Numbered from the stretch's first letter, positions 7,924 to 16,882 are shown. The stretch is 57,506 nt of DNA from CAYRYU01 sp964428355 (GCA_964428355.1 CAYRYU010000044.1:1-57506); one strand, 5' to 3'. Notes: generated from the sequence alone by a model not told the origin. Numbers and translations are program-made.

Positions 7924-9516
7924 TCAGCGTTTGAAGAGATCCTTGATGGGCTGGAATGCATCGATGATCTTCTGCTGTTCCTTGATCACCTTTTCGCTGT
8001 CCTTGATCTGGGAATAAAGGGCGTCAACCTCGTTGGCGTTGTTGGGGTTGTACTGGTCGATCTTCGCCAGTTTGGCCTGGGCCTGGGCGATCTGGGCGTT
8101 CCGGGAGGTGATCTCGGCTGAGGCCGCCGTTGCCTGGGACTTGCAGGAATCATACAGGGGCTTGAACTCGCTCCAGGCCGACGCAAGGGCATCCCGGGCT
8201 TCCTGGACCTGCTTGGCGGAGGCCTTGATATCGTCGTCGAAGGGGTTCCACCAATGGTTGGTCGTGTCTTTTTCCTTGACGTTCTTCTCGTAGGCCTTCT
8301 GGGCGTTCAGGAGCCGGAGTTGGAGGCTGAACAGGTTCTTGTCGGAGTAGAAGCGCTCCCTGAGGGCATTGAGTTTGTAATCCTTGAAAGTGATGTAGCT
8401 GAGGGAATAGATGGCCTTGTCATAGGGGCCGTCATTATAGGGGCCGTCCGGGCCTTTTCCAAAGGTGATGTCAGGGATTCCGATCCCGGTGAGGTCGTTC
8501 TTGAAGTTCTGGTATGCCCGGCTGGTTTGCTCCGGGGTCGTAGGCGTAGTCGGAGTTGTGGGCGGAGTGGTGGGCTGGGTCGGAGTAGTCGGAGTTGTGG
8601 GCGGAGTGGCGGGCTGCGTCGGCGTCGTAGGAGTGGTAGGCGGAGTGGCGGGCTGCGTCGGCGTAGTCGGAGTTGTTGGGGTTGTGGGTGTTGTCGGATT
8701 CGTGGGTTTCGGGGGAGTGTTTGCGGCATCGATCTTGGCGATTTCTTCGTTGGTTATTGGCTTGCCGTTAGCGTTGACGAGCTTGATGATTCCCTTTTCG
8801 ATGACCCACCGGAAACCTTCGGGAGGATTGAGGTTCATCCACTCCTCTTCGGTCATGTACCCGCGTTCGATGATCATCCGGACCGTCTTGGCGTTGAGCT
8901 CGGTCACCATGAGGCCTTCAGACAAAAGAGCTTTGTTGAGCCTGTCCACCGCTTTCTGGAGTTTTGCGATCTTTTCCTTCACCGGAAGTTCTGGAACCTT
9001 GGGTTTATCGGAACCCGGAGTGGTCGGGGTCGTAGGTGTGGTGGGGGTGGTAGGCGTGGTCGGAGTGGTAGGCGTTGTCGGGGTTGTTGGGGTGGTCGCA
9101 GCGCCTTCCTTGTCGGGAATATTGATTTCCCAGCCAATCATGATGAGGTCGGGATTATTCAACAGGGAGGGGAACTTCTCGAAGTTCACGACAACGATTT
9201 TCCAGAAAAGCTTCCCATCACCAAGGAATTTCTGCGCGATACCCCAGAGGGTGTCTCCCGGCTGGATGGTATAGGTCTGGTATTTCTTCTTGGGGGTCTC
9301 GGCCTTGATCTCGTTGGGAATCGGTGCTTGGGCCGTGGTATTGGGTTTGACCTCCGTGGGAGGGGGAGCAACCTTCACCTCGGGTTGCGGGGCGGTGGAA
9401 ACGGTTGGAATTCCCGTAACGGGTTTGGCTCCGTCTTCACCGAATGGATTGCCCATCAAAGCAGTCGCATTACCGAAAAGAGCTGAAATGGCGACCAGGA
9501 AAACCCAACGTTTCAT
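7924..9516 (-). CDS. secreted LysM-domain protein with Thr-Thr-Pro repeats
   Basis: About 530 residues. The ATG at 9516 has GAGGTG six bases upstream. The GTG three codons earlier lies inside that ribosome site and is rejected. A signal peptide (RWVFLVAISALFGNATA) is followed by a Pro-rich stretch and one LysM domain near residues 80-135 (YTIQPGDTLWGIAQKFLG to IMIGWEINIPD), which binds peptidoglycan. Two Thr/Pro linkers flank an unknown middle domain (LLSEGLMVTELNAKTV, then EEWMNLNPPEGFRWVIEKG). The C-terminal 190 residues are helical and charged, probably coiled coil, ending IIDAFQPIKDLFKR. A cell-wall-anchored spacer or scaffold protein is the likely role. It is monocistronic, with its own promoter and terminator. 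Confidence 0.85.
   Translation of the reverse strand: MKRWVFLVAISALFGNATALMGNPFGEDGAKPVTGIPTVSTAPQPEVKVAPPPTEVKPNTTAQAPIPNEIKAETPKKKYQTYTIQPGDTLWGIAQKFLGDGKLFWKIVVVNFEKFPSLLNNPDLIMIGWEINIPDKEGAATTPTTPTTPTTPTTPTTPTTPTTPTTPGSDKPKVPELPVKEKIAKLQKAVDRLNKALLSEGLMVTELNAKTVRMIIERGYMTEEEWMNLNPPEGFRWVIEKGIIKLVNANGKPITNEEIAKIDAANTPPKPTNPTTPTTPTTPTTPTQPATPPTTPTTPTQPATPPTTPTTPTQPTTPPTTPTTPTTPEQTSRAYQNFKNDLTGIGIPDITFGKGPDGPYNDGPYDKAIYSLSYITFKDYKLNALRERFYSDKNLFSLQLRLLNAQKAYEKNVKEKDTTNHWWNPFDDDIKASAKQVQEARDALASAWSEFKPLYDSCKSQATAASAEITSRNAQIAQAQAKLAKIDQYNPNNANEVDALYSQIKDSEKVIKEQQKIIDAFQPIKDLFKR
8531..8706 (-). repeat. coding tandem repeat, 39-bp unit
   Basis: Within the LysM gene the 13-residue unit TPPTTPTTPTQPA is repeated about three times, flanked by shorter TTP units. 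Third-codon positions differ between copies, so the array is not a very recent slippage product. Confidence 0.8.
9017..9098 (-). repeat. coding tandem repeat, 9-bp TTP unit
   Basis: About nine consecutive Thr-Thr-Pro codon triplets with varied synonymous codons form the linker directly after the LysM domain. Confidence 0.8.
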
Positions 9517-9553
9517 ACTTTTCACCTCGTCCGGAAATTTCAGATTATCTTCA

Positions 9554-9582
9554 ATTATACCTATATTACGGAAAACCGGAAG
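9554..9582 (-). promoter_or_regulatory. LysM gene promoter (-10 TATAAT)
   Basis: The minus strand has a perfect TATAAT (complement at 9554-9559), 38 bases before the chosen ATG. TTCCGG 16 bases further up is a weak -35. The surrounding intergenic DNA is the most AT-rich nearby. Confidence 0.5.
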
Positions 9583-9671
9583 AAAAGTTTAACGATTATC
9601 TTCACATTGAGGGTACCCCCCCAAAAAAAGATTTCCCGGTTCGTTTTGCTTTCTTGGGCCATTTTATGCAA

Positions 9672-9700
9672 TTGCTGTCTGAAGGCGGGAAGGGTATACT
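9672..9700 (+). promoter_or_regulatory. promoter of the FIST-cyclase gene
   Basis: TTGCTG at 9672-9677 and TATACT at 9695-9700 are separated by exactly 17 bases, a good sigma70-type arrangement. The expected start of transcription leaves a leader of about 30 bases before the ATG pair at 9733/9736. Confidence 0.5.
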
Positions 9701-9735
9701 CTCCAAAGCCGAAACGGATTCTTTGGAGGAAAATG

Positions 9736-11814
9736 ATGCTTACGGTTGGAATTGGCCACGGAGAAGGAATAGACACCCATCTGGCGACCGCTATTGCACT
9801 CGCTCAAGCGGAACAATCCCTTGGCGACAAAAAGCCCGATGCCGCAATGGTTTTTGCCGGGATCGAATTCGACCACCGGGCGATGCTCAAGGAAATCCAG
9901 GAAAGGTTTCCCGGTCTCCCGGTCGTGGGGTGTTCAACGGGGGCAGAATTTTCCACCGTCTCCGGGTTCAGCGAGTTCTCGATCATGATCGTGTTGTTCA
10001 GTTCCGACCAGATCAGTTTTTCCACAGGGGTGGGACGGGAGGTTTCGAAGGATTCCATCGAGGCTACGGAAGCCGCAGTCGCACAAGCCCGAAAGGGACT
10101 GAAAGGTCCCCCATCACTTTGCCTCTTTTTTCCCGATGCGTTCGCGAACATTTCGCTCGAACTCCTGGCTGTTCTGAATCGGGATCTCGGACCCAACTGC
10201 CCGATCTTCGGAGCGGCTTCGGCAGTTCACTACACGGTTGCGTTTACCTCGGTCCCTGAACCCAAGCAGTTTTTCGGTACCGAGGTCCTCCGGGACTCGA
10301 TTTCGGTTCTTCTTTTCTCCGGCCCCATCGTGGTTTCGGCGATTCCGAGCTTCTGCTGGCAACCCGTCGGCTCCAGGACCAAGGTCGTGGAATCGGGAGG
10401 AAACGAGGTACAACGCATTGGAGATTGGACCGCGCTGGGGTTCTATCACCATTACATGGGTGAAAGGGCCCTGCCCGCCTATGAGAACCCACTTCTCGTA
10501 TATGAACCCGACGGGGAGAAGTTTTTTCTCCGCGTGCCGGTCGGATACGACGAAAAGAGTGGATCCGTGACTTTTGGTGCGCCGGTCCCCGAGGGGTCGA
10601 CCGTTCAATTGTCCGATACCACTCCGGCGAGTATTCTCAAGTATCTCGAAACCTCCGTTGAGGAAACGGTCAAGGGATTCGGCTCCACTCCCCCCGCGTT
10701 GTGCCTTGCCTTTTCCTGCTCCACCCGTCTCCGAATACTGGGAACCCGGACTCCCCAGGAACTCGAAACCTTGAAGCGGTTTGTCCCTCGCGGAGTCCCC
10801 ATTGTCGGCTTCTATGGGTGGGCCGAATATTCTCCCCTCGGGAGGGGGCTGCCTTCGAGGCTTCACAACTGTACCCTGGTTTCAATTCTCATCGGCCCGG
10901 GAAAACCGGGGGAAGCGGTCAGCTACTCGGGGATCCGGAAATCGGTTTCAGATCCGGGAGAAATGGACCCATGCAAGAAGATCGAGATCGAAAACAAGAT
11001 CCTACGCAAGAAACTGGCGGTTTCGGACTTCTACCGGAAAGACACCGAGAACATGAAGGACGGCAGCATGGCCCTGCTCAAGACCGTGAACGAGGAGATC
11101 GATTCCGCCCGCCGTCAGATCCAGGCCAAGAACGAGGAGCTTGAAAGGCTTTACTCCGAGTTGGCCAAGGAAAAGAAGAAATCGGACGACCTACTTCTGA
11201 ATATCTTGCCGGTCAAGGTCGCCGATGAACTGAAATCAAAGGGGTCTGCCCAGCCGGTTTTCTTCCCCAAGGCTTCGGTTCTTTTCACCGATTTCAAGGG
11301 CTTTACCAAGATCGCTTCCAACATGACCCCTCCCCAGCTTGTTGCTGAGCTCGACCGGTTCTTCACCGCTTTCGACCGCATCATCGAGAAATACGGTCTG
11401 GAAAAACTGAAGACGATTGGCGATGCCTACATGTGCGCGGGGGGGCTTCCCGACGCCAAACCCTCCCACGTTCTCGACATCGTCAATGCCGCCTGGGAGA
11501 TCCGGGAGTTCGTGGGCAAGGTGAGGGAAGAAAAACTCGCCCGCAAGGAACCCTGCTGGGAAATCCGGATCGGTGTTCACGCCGGAGACCTTGTCGCCGG
11601 CGTCATCGGAAAGAAAAAGTTCGCCTTCGACATCTGGGGTGACACCGTCAACATCGCCTCCCGTCTCGAGTCTTCCGGAGAAGCCGGCCAGATCAACGTT
11701 TCCAAGGAAGTCTACGAGGTTATCAAGGACCGGTTCGTCTGCGAATACCGTGGAAAGATCATGGCCAAGAACAAGGGCGAGATCGACATGTACTTCGTAA
11801 CGGCGAAAAAATAG
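9736..11814 (+). CDS. FIST sensor domain fused to class III adenylate cyclase
   Basis: About 692 residues. GGAGG at 9725-9729 could serve ATG 9733 or 9736; the latter has better spacing. Residues 1-380 are FIST N and C domains (VVGCSTGAEFS, IFGAASAVHY, FSCSTRLRILGTR, VPIVGFYGWAEYSPLG), a sensor module thought to bind small ligands such as amino acids. A coiled coil at about 410-470 leads to a class III cyclase. Metal aspartates are in VLFTDFKGFT (about 515) and KTIGDAYM (about 558). The purine-selecting Lys of LKTIGD and Asp of FDIWGDTVN indicate ATP rather than GTP, and NIASRLE holds the Asn/Arg pair. No membrane segment is seen. It probably makes cAMP in response to a cytoplasmic ligand. 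Confidence 0.92.
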   Translation: MLTVGIGHGEGIDTHLATAIALAQAEQSLGDKKPDAAMVFAGIEFDHRAMLKEIQERFPGLPVVGCSTGAEFSTVSGFSEFSIMIVLFSSDQISFSTGVGREVSKDSIEATEAAVAQARKGLKGPPSLCLFFPDAFANISLELLAVLNRDLGPNCPIFGAASAVHYTVAFTSVPEPKQFFGTEVLRDSISVLLFSGPIVVSAIPSFCWQPVGSRTKVVESGGNEVQRIGDWTALGFYHHYMGERALPAYENPLLVYEPDGEKFFLRVPVGYDEKSGSVTFGAPVPEGSTVQLSDTTPASILKYLETSVEETVKGFGSTPPALCLAFSCSTRLRILGTRTPQELETLKRFVPRGVPIVGFYGWAEYSPLGRGLPSRLHNCTLVSILIGPGKPGEAVSYSGIRKSVSDPGEMDPCKKIEIENKILRKKLAVSDFYRKDTENMKDGSMALLKTVNEEIDSARRQIQAKNEELERLYSELAKEKKKSDDLLLNILPVKVADELKSKGSAQPVFFPKASVLFTDFKGFTKIASNMTPPQLVAELDRFFTAFDRIIEKYGLEKLKTIGDAYMCAGGLPDAKPSHVLDIVNAAWEIREFVGKVREEKLARKEPCWEIRIGVHAGDLVAGVIGKKKFAFDIWGDTVNIASRLESSGEAGQINVSKEVYEVIKDRFVCEYRGKIMAKNKGEIDMYFVTAKK

Positions 11815-11825
11815 GGAATCCGGCC

Positions 11826-12683
11826 CTAACGAAGAGAGAACACCACCGGAATCCCGATCCGGGTTTCGGGATTCCACCCCGGGGGGGGCTTTGGGAGCGC
11901 GCGCTCCACGAGCATTGCCAGGGCCGCCTTTTCGAGGATTTCCGCCCCCGCTCCTGTGGCCCGGGGTTCGCGTGGTTTTCCATCCATGGTGATGGCGAAT
12001 TCCAGGGTGATTTTGCCTTGGATGCCCTTTTCCCGGGCTTCGGGAGGATATTCTTTCCTTCTCTCCAGTTCATCCCGGAGTCTCGCCAGGTATCTTTGGA
12101 TGGCGGAAATCTTCTGAGGCACAGCGCTTTCTGAGCCCACCCGGTTGGGCGATACAGAACCAGGGGTCTCGCGGGGTCGCGAAACAGGGCGGGACCTTGC
12201 CTGTTCCAGGGCGTTTCGAAGAGTGGTAAACTCCATCGGCCCCGGGGGGGGAACGGCCAGGTCATTCGTTCGAGGTTTTGGCGTGGGAACCTTCGGCGGT
12301 CGGGGCAAAGGGGCGGGGGCCCGGATTGGCTTGGGCAACCTTGGCCGGACCGGGGTGGAAATTCTCTTCGATGCGGTCGGCGGGGTGGTTTCCGGAAAAG
12401 ACACGGTTTGGGGCGCCGGCGGGGTGGTGGGTTCTCGAGGGGGTGGTGTCACCGGTTGCGGCTCCGGTTCCGGGCGCGGCACAGCCTTTTCAGCCGCTTT
12501 CGGAGCTTGCGGTGGCGGGAGCCGCAGAGCGGTAAGAAATTCGGGCACGGGTTTGATCGGGGAAGCACCTTCACAGATGTTCTTCAAGCCGACAGCCACA
12601 CCCATTTGCAGAGTTGAAGCCAAGAGAAAACATGCCAGCCCGAACCAGGGGGAGTCGGGTTCCCGGAACAAGCCGTTCGTCAT
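11826..12683 (-). CDS. tonB: TonB family energy-transducing protein
   Basis: About 285 residues. The inner-membrane anchor is WFGLACFLLASTLQMGVAV at residues 13-31. A long Pro-rich periplasmic span follows (PRPEPEPQPVTPPPREP, LPRPPKVPTPKPR). The C-terminal TonB domain has YPPEAREKGIQGKITLEFAI and ILEKAALAMLVERALPKPPP. It couples the ExbB/ExbD proton motor to outer-membrane receptors. It is the last gene of the binding-protein/methyltransferase/ExbB/ExbD operon and converges on the cyclase gene. The ATG at 12683 lies against GGAG, which is tight, but no better start keeps the anchor. A dedicated partner for the receptor at 24.8-26.9 kb is the natural inference. Confidence 0.9.
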   Translation of the reverse strand: MTNGLFREPDSPWFGLACFLLASTLQMGVAVGLKNICEGASPIKPVPEFLTALRLPPPQAPKAAEKAVPRPEPEPQPVTPPPREPTTPPAPQTVSFPETTPPTASKRISTPVRPRLPKPIRAPAPLPRPPKVPTPKPRTNDLAVPPPGPMEFTTLRNALEQARSRPVSRPRETPGSVSPNRVGSESAVPQKISAIQRYLARLRDELERRKEYPPEAREKGIQGKITLEFAITMDGKPREPRATGAGAEILEKAALAMLVERALPKPPPGWNPETRIGIPVVFSLR

Positions 12684-12714
12684 CTCCTGACCTTGCTTTG
12701 AGTGGACCGATTCC

Positions 12715-13218
12715 TCAGTTTCCGTTAGTGGGGTTGGGCGGGGGAAGAGTCTGGTCCGAACCGGGGACGCTCTCCTCTTGCCCACCCAAGGTTGCGCCAG
12801 CGGAATTCCCCGTCTTTTCCTCGCGGGGGAGCCCTCCAAAAGCTACCTGGGCGATTCCGGCGGATCTCAGCCCGTCCAGAAGCTCGATTGCAACCCCGGC
12901 TGGAGCTTCACTATGGGCCAGAATGAGAACCGGAACAGAGGAAGCGACTCCTCGGACGTGCGCTGGAAGATCGTCTTCCCAATGTGGGGAAAGGGGGCAA
13001 CCATTCCAGAGAATCGTACCCGAGGCCAGGACTTCTATCCGGACCGGGAGAACCGAGGACTGCTCCAAAGTCTGTGTCACGCGGGGAAGCTTGAGGGGAA
13101 GATGTGCCACGAAATTCTGGGTGAGGATGTAGAAAAGCAGGAGGGAGAACACGATATCCGAACACGGGGTAAGGTCAAGGAATCCTGCCTCCCGAGCCTT
13201 CCGACGCCGCAAGCTCAT
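12715..13218 (-). CDS. exbD: ExbD/TolR family biopolymer transporter
   Basis: A 167-residue protein with the ExbD layout: a short basic cytoplasmic N-terminus, one membrane helix and a periplasmic domain. DLTPCSDIVFSLLLFYI at residues 15-31 contains the essential membrane aspartate (Asp21) of the proton path, in the usual D-x-TP-x-x-D spacing. The periplasmic part ends in a Pro/Asn-rich tail (LPPPNPTNGN). It lies between exbB and tonB on the same strand, 76 bases after exbB and 31 before tonB, so it belongs to one TonB energy complex. It has slightly more C-terminal extension than typical ExbD. Confidence 0.92.
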   Translation of the reverse strand: MSLRRRKAREAGFLDLTPCSDIVFSLLLFYILTQNFVAHLPLKLPRVTQTLEQSSVLPVRIEVLASGTILWNGCPLSPHWEDDLPAHVRGVASSVPVLILAHSEAPAGVAIELLDGLRSAGIAQVAFGGLPREEKTGNSAGATLGGQEESVPGSDQTLPPPNPTNGN

Positions 13219-13294
13219 TGTTCGACCGATCCCCTCCTCTTTTCCGTTGGTTTGCTTTTCCGAGCCTTCCGAGCGAAAAGTTCGGGCGAATTCT

Positions 13295-13894
13295 TCATTC
13301 CACTCGCTTTTCCGCTGAAAGGCCGGGTTGCCCCGGGGTCTCGGGCTCCTGTTCCAGCTTCCCGATCACGACCAGCTCGAGGCGCCTCAAATGGCTTCTG
13401 GCAAGGCTTTCGATCATGTGGCCGAAGCCCCAGCCGATCAAACCAAGAACAAGCCCGTAAACGGTCGTGAACAGGGCTTCGTAGATTCCGCCGGCCAGCT
13501 CTGCCGGAGTTGCCACTCCCTTTTGGGCCACGGTATTGAAGACCTTGACCATTCCCGTGACCGTTCCGAGGAACCCCAGAAGGGTGCTAACCTGTGCAAG
13601 GAACCGGAGGGTGGTCACCCTTCTGGTGAGACAATCCTCCATCCGCGCAAGGCACAACTCGATCGACTCGAGAAGGGAAAGCCCTGCCAGGCCGGTGCGG
13701 CTGTCAGCCATCTGGAGGGCTTTTGTCGCCCACCTCGGAGCCCCCGCGCAGGAGTATGACTGGGACTGGAAGCTCCAGATGAACAGCCATGCCCCCTGGT
13801 AGATGCCCAAGCCGAAGATCGCGATCCCGACTCCCGTGAGCGGGATCATGACCGGACCTCCGATCCGGAGGAACTCGAAAAATGATTCGGTCAT
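13295..13894 (-). CDS. exbB: ExbB/TolQ/MotA family proton channel
   Basis: A 199-residue inner-membrane protein. The first helix is GGPVMIPLTGVGIAIFGLGIY. The conserved channel pair is STLLGFLGTVTGMVKVFN near residue 105 and GIYEALFTTVYGLVLGLIGW near 142, both diagnostic of the ExbB/TolQ family. A cytoplasmic loop lies between helices one and two. The start overlaps the stop of the methyltransferase by ATGA, so this TonB motor is tied to the uptake operon and is not a housekeeping Tol system. It should form the pentameric stator with the downstream ExbD. Confidence 0.92.
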   Translation of the reverse strand: MTESFFEFLRIGGPVMIPLTGVGIAIFGLGIYQGAWLFIWSFQSQSYSCAGAPRWATKALQMADSRTGLAGLSLLESIELCLARMEDCLTRRVTTLRFLAQVSTLLGFLGTVTGMVKVFNTVAQKGVATPAELAGGIYEALFTTVYGLVLGLIGWGFGHMIESLARSHLRRLELVVIGKLEQEPETPGQPGLSAEKRVE

Positions 13895-14601
13895 GCACTT
13901 CCTCCGGGGAACCAGACGAGCCAGAACCCACCCTTTCCCGAGCTCACACTCGCGGTTCCCCCAAAGACGGCAGCCGCATCGCGAAGTTCATCATGGTCGA
14001 GTGTCGGAAAGGGGGAATCGGGGCGGTCATTTCGGGTTGTGCTTCCTGCCCGCGACTCCAGGATGCCCTGGACGACCTCCGGAGGCGTGCTGATTCCAAG
14101 GCCGCCACCGAGGTAGGCCATTCCCCCAGGGGCGAGGACCCGCTTGATTTCTCTCAACGCGCACGGGATATCAGGCCAGAACATGATCGATCCGCGACTG
14201 AACACGAGGTCGAAGGATGATGCCCTGAAAGGGAGTCGCCCTGCCTCGCCTTGGAACGGAAAGAACTTTTTCGACAGGTTTGGGAATCGTTCGAGCCTCT
14301 CCCGCGCTTGTCCGAGCATGGATGAGCTAATGTCGAGGTCCGCGAGGGAGGTGACTCCGGTTCGAAGGAGTTCCAAAGCCATGTTTCCCACTCCACCTCC
14401 GATCTCGAGCACCGCAAGACCCGCGAACGGTCGACCCAGTGCAATGGCAACGTCCCGGGCCAGACACGGGTAGATCGGCGCGAAAACATCATCCGCGACC
14501 TTTCGGAAAGAGGACGTGTCCTCGGAGGACCACCCCGGCCCCAACTTTTCCTGGGCGGGCATCACGAGAGGGCGGTGGCGTTTCGTTCCGAAGGGGTTCA
14601 C
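13891..14601 (-). CDS. class I SAM-dependent methyltransferase in uptake operon
   Basis: A 236-residue methyltransferase. Motif I is VLEIGGGVGNMALELL near residue 65, followed by ADLDISSSMLGQA for ribose binding, FDLVFSRGSIMFWPD, and ALREIKRVLAPGGMAYLGGG. The fold is of the Methyltransf_11/25 type with a small-molecule-sized active region. It lies 12 bases after the binding-protein gene and overlaps exbB by ATGA, so it is co-expressed with transport. A second methyltransferase occurs in the divergent operon. The recurring association suggests modification of the imported ligand or a chelator, which is inference. Confidence 0.88.
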   Translation of the reverse strand: MNPFGTKRHRPLVMPAQEKLGPGWSSEDTSSFRKVADDVFAPIYPCLARDVAIALGRPFAGLAVLEIGGGVGNMALELLRTGVTSLADLDISSSMLGQARERLERFPNLSKKFFPFQGEAGRLPFRASSFDLVFSRGSIMFWPDIPCALREIKRVLAPGGMAYLGGGLGISTPPEVVQGILESRAGSTTRNDRPDSPFPTLDHDELRDAAAVFGGTASVSSGKGGFWLVWFPGGSA

Positions 14602-14613
14602 AAGCAGGTCTTT

Positions 14614-15708
14614 TCAGTGCTGACGGCTTTTCCGGTCCTCCTTCCCCCCGGATTTGGGAGAGGTCCGCGCGGGAGGGAAGGGGCGGTATTCGGTCCGGAG
14701 GACTTTCCGGTAGAACTCGTTCCGTTCGGCTTCGAGGTCGATGTCGGCGAAACGATCGGGGTGGAGGGATTTGGCGAGCCAGAGAATTCCCAATGGCGAG
14801 AAAGTGCTTTGATACCAGTTGGTGATCCAAGCGCCGGGGTCGTCCTGCGGGGAGCGGATAACCTTCCCCTTCTTGACCGCCCGAAGTTCCTTCCACCAGC
14901 TTGCTCCTGACAGGAAGTCGGTTGGGGTGTCGTCGATGATGACGTCGGGGTCAAAGTCGAAGAGGAGCTCCGCGCATGCGTTGAATTCGCCAGGATCTTT
15001 CCCCGATTCCATGGTTTTTCCCCCTGCGAGGCGGATCATATCGAGGCCGAACCGGGTCCTTGCCCCCCGGATGACTACCTGCCCGTTATTGGCGTTCATC
15101 AGGCAGACCTTTGGCCGCTCGCTGTCGGAGAGTGGCCCCAGGCGTTCCCTGACGAGCCTCAGCTTTTCCCGGAAGAAGGCCTCGTAACCTAGTGCCCTGG
15201 ATTCGCGCCCGGTGGCGCGGGCGATGGAGCGAACCGCGCCCAGCCATTCCTCGATGCTCCCGAAACCGCCCTTCAAAGCCAGCAGCGGGATTCCGGCTTC
15301 ACGGAGGAGCTTGTTCGCCTTGGTCGGGTGAAGAGCTTCGTCGACGCTGAGAACGAGATCGGGTTCGAGCGCGAAAAGGGTTTCCATGTTGGGTTGTCCC
15401 GGAAATCCCACGTCCGTTGCTTCCCCGATTTTCGGCGCAGTCCGGAAGTAGAAGCCGTCCGGGTCATCCTGCATGAGCCTGGTGCGCGACTTGGGGACGC
15501 CAATGATCTTTTCTTCGAGCCCGAGCAGATAGATGGTTCCGAAGACCTGGGGAAACAGCACTACCAGCCTTCGAACATCGCGGGAGCCGCTGGTAGGAGC
15601 CCCGGGGTCACAGATCTGGCCGGAAAGCGTGACGGCGACAGAAAGGAGCAGGAGTGCCAGAAATCCACGGAGCTGGGATTGGGTCGGGAAAAACACTCGG
15701 GACGTCAT
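14614..15708 (-). CDS. ABC transporter substrate-binding protein (FecB/BtuF type), first copy
   Basis: About 364 residues. The ATG at 15708 opens a Sec signal (RGFLALLLLSVAVTLSGQIC) and has AGGAGG upstream. The mature protein has the two-lobed class III layout: VRRLVVLFPQVFGTIYLLGL, PNMETLFALEPDLVL, GIPLLALKGGFGSIEEW, a long linker helix, then FDFDPDVIIDDTPTDF and WITNWYQSTFSPLGILWLA. This family captures siderophores, heme, cobalamin or metals in the periplasm for a FecCD permease. The matching permease and ATPase are divergent at 15.9-17.7 kb. The Cys after the signal is not in a good lipobox, so it may be soluble. Confidence 0.88.
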   Translation of the reverse strand: MTSRVFFPTQSQLRGFLALLLLSVAVTLSGQICDPGAPTSGSRDVRRLVVLFPQVFGTIYLLGLEEKIIGVPKSRTRLMQDDPDGFYFRTAPKIGEATDVGFPGQPNMETLFALEPDLVLSVDEALHPTKANKLLREAGIPLLALKGGFGSIEEWLGAVRSIARATGRESRALGYEAFFREKLRLVRERLGPLSDSERPKVCLMNANNGQVVIRGARTRFGLDMIRLAGGKTMESGKDPGEFNACAELLFDFDPDVIIDDTPTDFLSGASWWKELRAVKKGKVIRSPQDDPGAWITNWYQSTFSPLGILWLAKSLHPDRFADIDLEAERNEFYRKVLRTEYRPFPPARTSPKSGGKEDRKSRQH

Positions 15709-15785
15709 TTTACTTGGCCCTCCTGATCGGGGATTTATTGAAATTGTCGCATGTTTCCCTGGGAAAGACAACAAAAAATAATTCT

Positions 15786-15801
15786 AAGTAGCGAAAAATT
15801 G
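15786..15801. promoter_or_regulatory. candidate operator shared by both transporter operons, copy A
   Basis: AAGTAGCGAAAAATTG lies in the 157-base divergent spacer between the first binding protein and the first permease. It differs by two bases from 20953-20968, upstream of the second transporter. Its last bases run into TTGCAT (15799-15804), 18 bases before TGCTAT, a possible promoter for the plus operon. A near-palindrome TTTCCCTGGGAAA lies at 15754-15766. Confidence 0.4.
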
Positions 15802-15865
15802 CATTGATTCCTCCTGCAATGTGCTATCATTTGTAGAGATCGTTAGCCAATCCGAGGAATTGTCG

Positions 15866-16882
15866 ATGCGGGCTCGGGTGTTCTTCATCATGTTTCTTCC
15901 CCTTCTCCTGGTTATTGCTTTCGGTTCGCTCCACCTTGGAAACTACCGGGTGCCCGGAGAGCTCACCTGGAAGCTTCTCGGCGCGTGGGCGACAGGGTGT
16001 CCGCCGCCTTCCGGGGAGGGTTATGCCGACGTGGTGGTCTTGAAGCTTCGGCTTCCAAGGATGATCATGGTGGTTCTGGTGGGGGCCGCTCTGGGGGTCT
16101 CCGGTTGCGTTTCCCAGAGCCTCTTCCGCAACCCGCTGGTCAGTCCGTTCATACTCGGGATTTCCGCCGGAGCCTCATTCGGGGCTGCCCTGGCGATCGT
16201 CTTCATGACTGCGATTCCCTTCGCGATCGACGTCTCGGCCGCTTTCGGAGGATTCCTCGCGGTCGCGCTCGCATATCTCATCGCACGTCGACCCGACGGG
16301 AACGTACCCCGGCTCGGCCTCATACTTTCCGGGGTCATCATTTCATCACTCTTTTCGGCCCTGGTCGGGATCATGCAATACCTTGCGGATGCAGAAACCC
16401 AGCTCCCGGCGATTACATTCTGGCTTATGGGTGGCTTCGGGGCGATAGCCTGGGAAAGCCTCTTTCCGGCTCTGTTCGTAATTCCGGTCTGCCTGGGGTT
16501 GATCTTCCTCTTCTCCTGGCAACTGAACATTCTCGCTCTCGGTGACCGCGAGGCGATGTCCCTCGGTCTGGATACCGAGCGTTGGAAGCTTTTCTTCATC
16601 GTACTGGTCGTGATCGCGGTGGGAACCTCTGTCTCACGCTCCGGCGTCATTGGGTGGGTGGGATTGATAGTCCCCCACATGGCCCGGGGAATCCTCGGGC
16701 CGAACAACCGTCTTGCCCTTCCCGCCTCGGGCTTGCTCGGGGCCGCCCTGCTGCTGGTTGCGGACGATCTTGCGCGGACCGTCACAACCGGCGAGATTCC
16801 CATCGGGATAATCACCGCTCTTATCGGCGCACCGTTTTTCGTTTTCATCCTCCGGACGAGGGAACGTGAACTATGGACGTGA
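15866..16882 (+). CDS. FecCD family ABC transporter permease, first copy
   Basis: About 338 residues with roughly ten membrane helices. The ATG at 15866 follows CGAGGAA at 8-base spacing. Family hallmarks are LRLPRMIMVVLVGAALGVSG, QSLFRNPLVSPFILGISAGA, ALPASGLLGAALLLVADDLAR and GEIPIGIITALIGAPFFVF, the BtuC/FhuB/FecCD consensus blocks. It forms the inner-membrane channel for a siderophore, heme, cobalamin or metal-chelate importer. It overlaps the ATPase gene by ten bases and faces the binding-protein gene divergently. The cargo cannot be read from the permease alone. Confidence 0.92.
   Translation: MRARVFFIMFLPLLLVIAFGSLHLGNYRVPGELTWKLLGAWATGCPPPSGEGYADVVVLKLRLPRMIMVVLVGAALGVSGCVSQSLFRNPLVSPFILGISAGASFGAALAIVFMTAIPFAIDVSAAFGGFLAVALAYLIARRPDGNVPRLGLILSGVIISSLFSALVGIMQYLADAETQLPAITFWLMGGFGAIAWESLFPALFVIPVCLGLIFLFSWQLNILALGDREAMSLGLDTERWKLFFIVLVVIAVGTSVSRSGVIGWVGLIVPHMARGILGPNNRLALPASGLLGAALLLVADDLARTVTTGEIPIGIITALIGAPFFVFILRTRERELWT

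Noticed and set aside
8254..9486. 410-codon plus-strand open frame across the LysM gene
   Set aside because: Its Gly/Arg- and Val-rich content is produced by the complement of the Thr/Pro repeats. The LysM frame has signal, domain, promoter and terminator.
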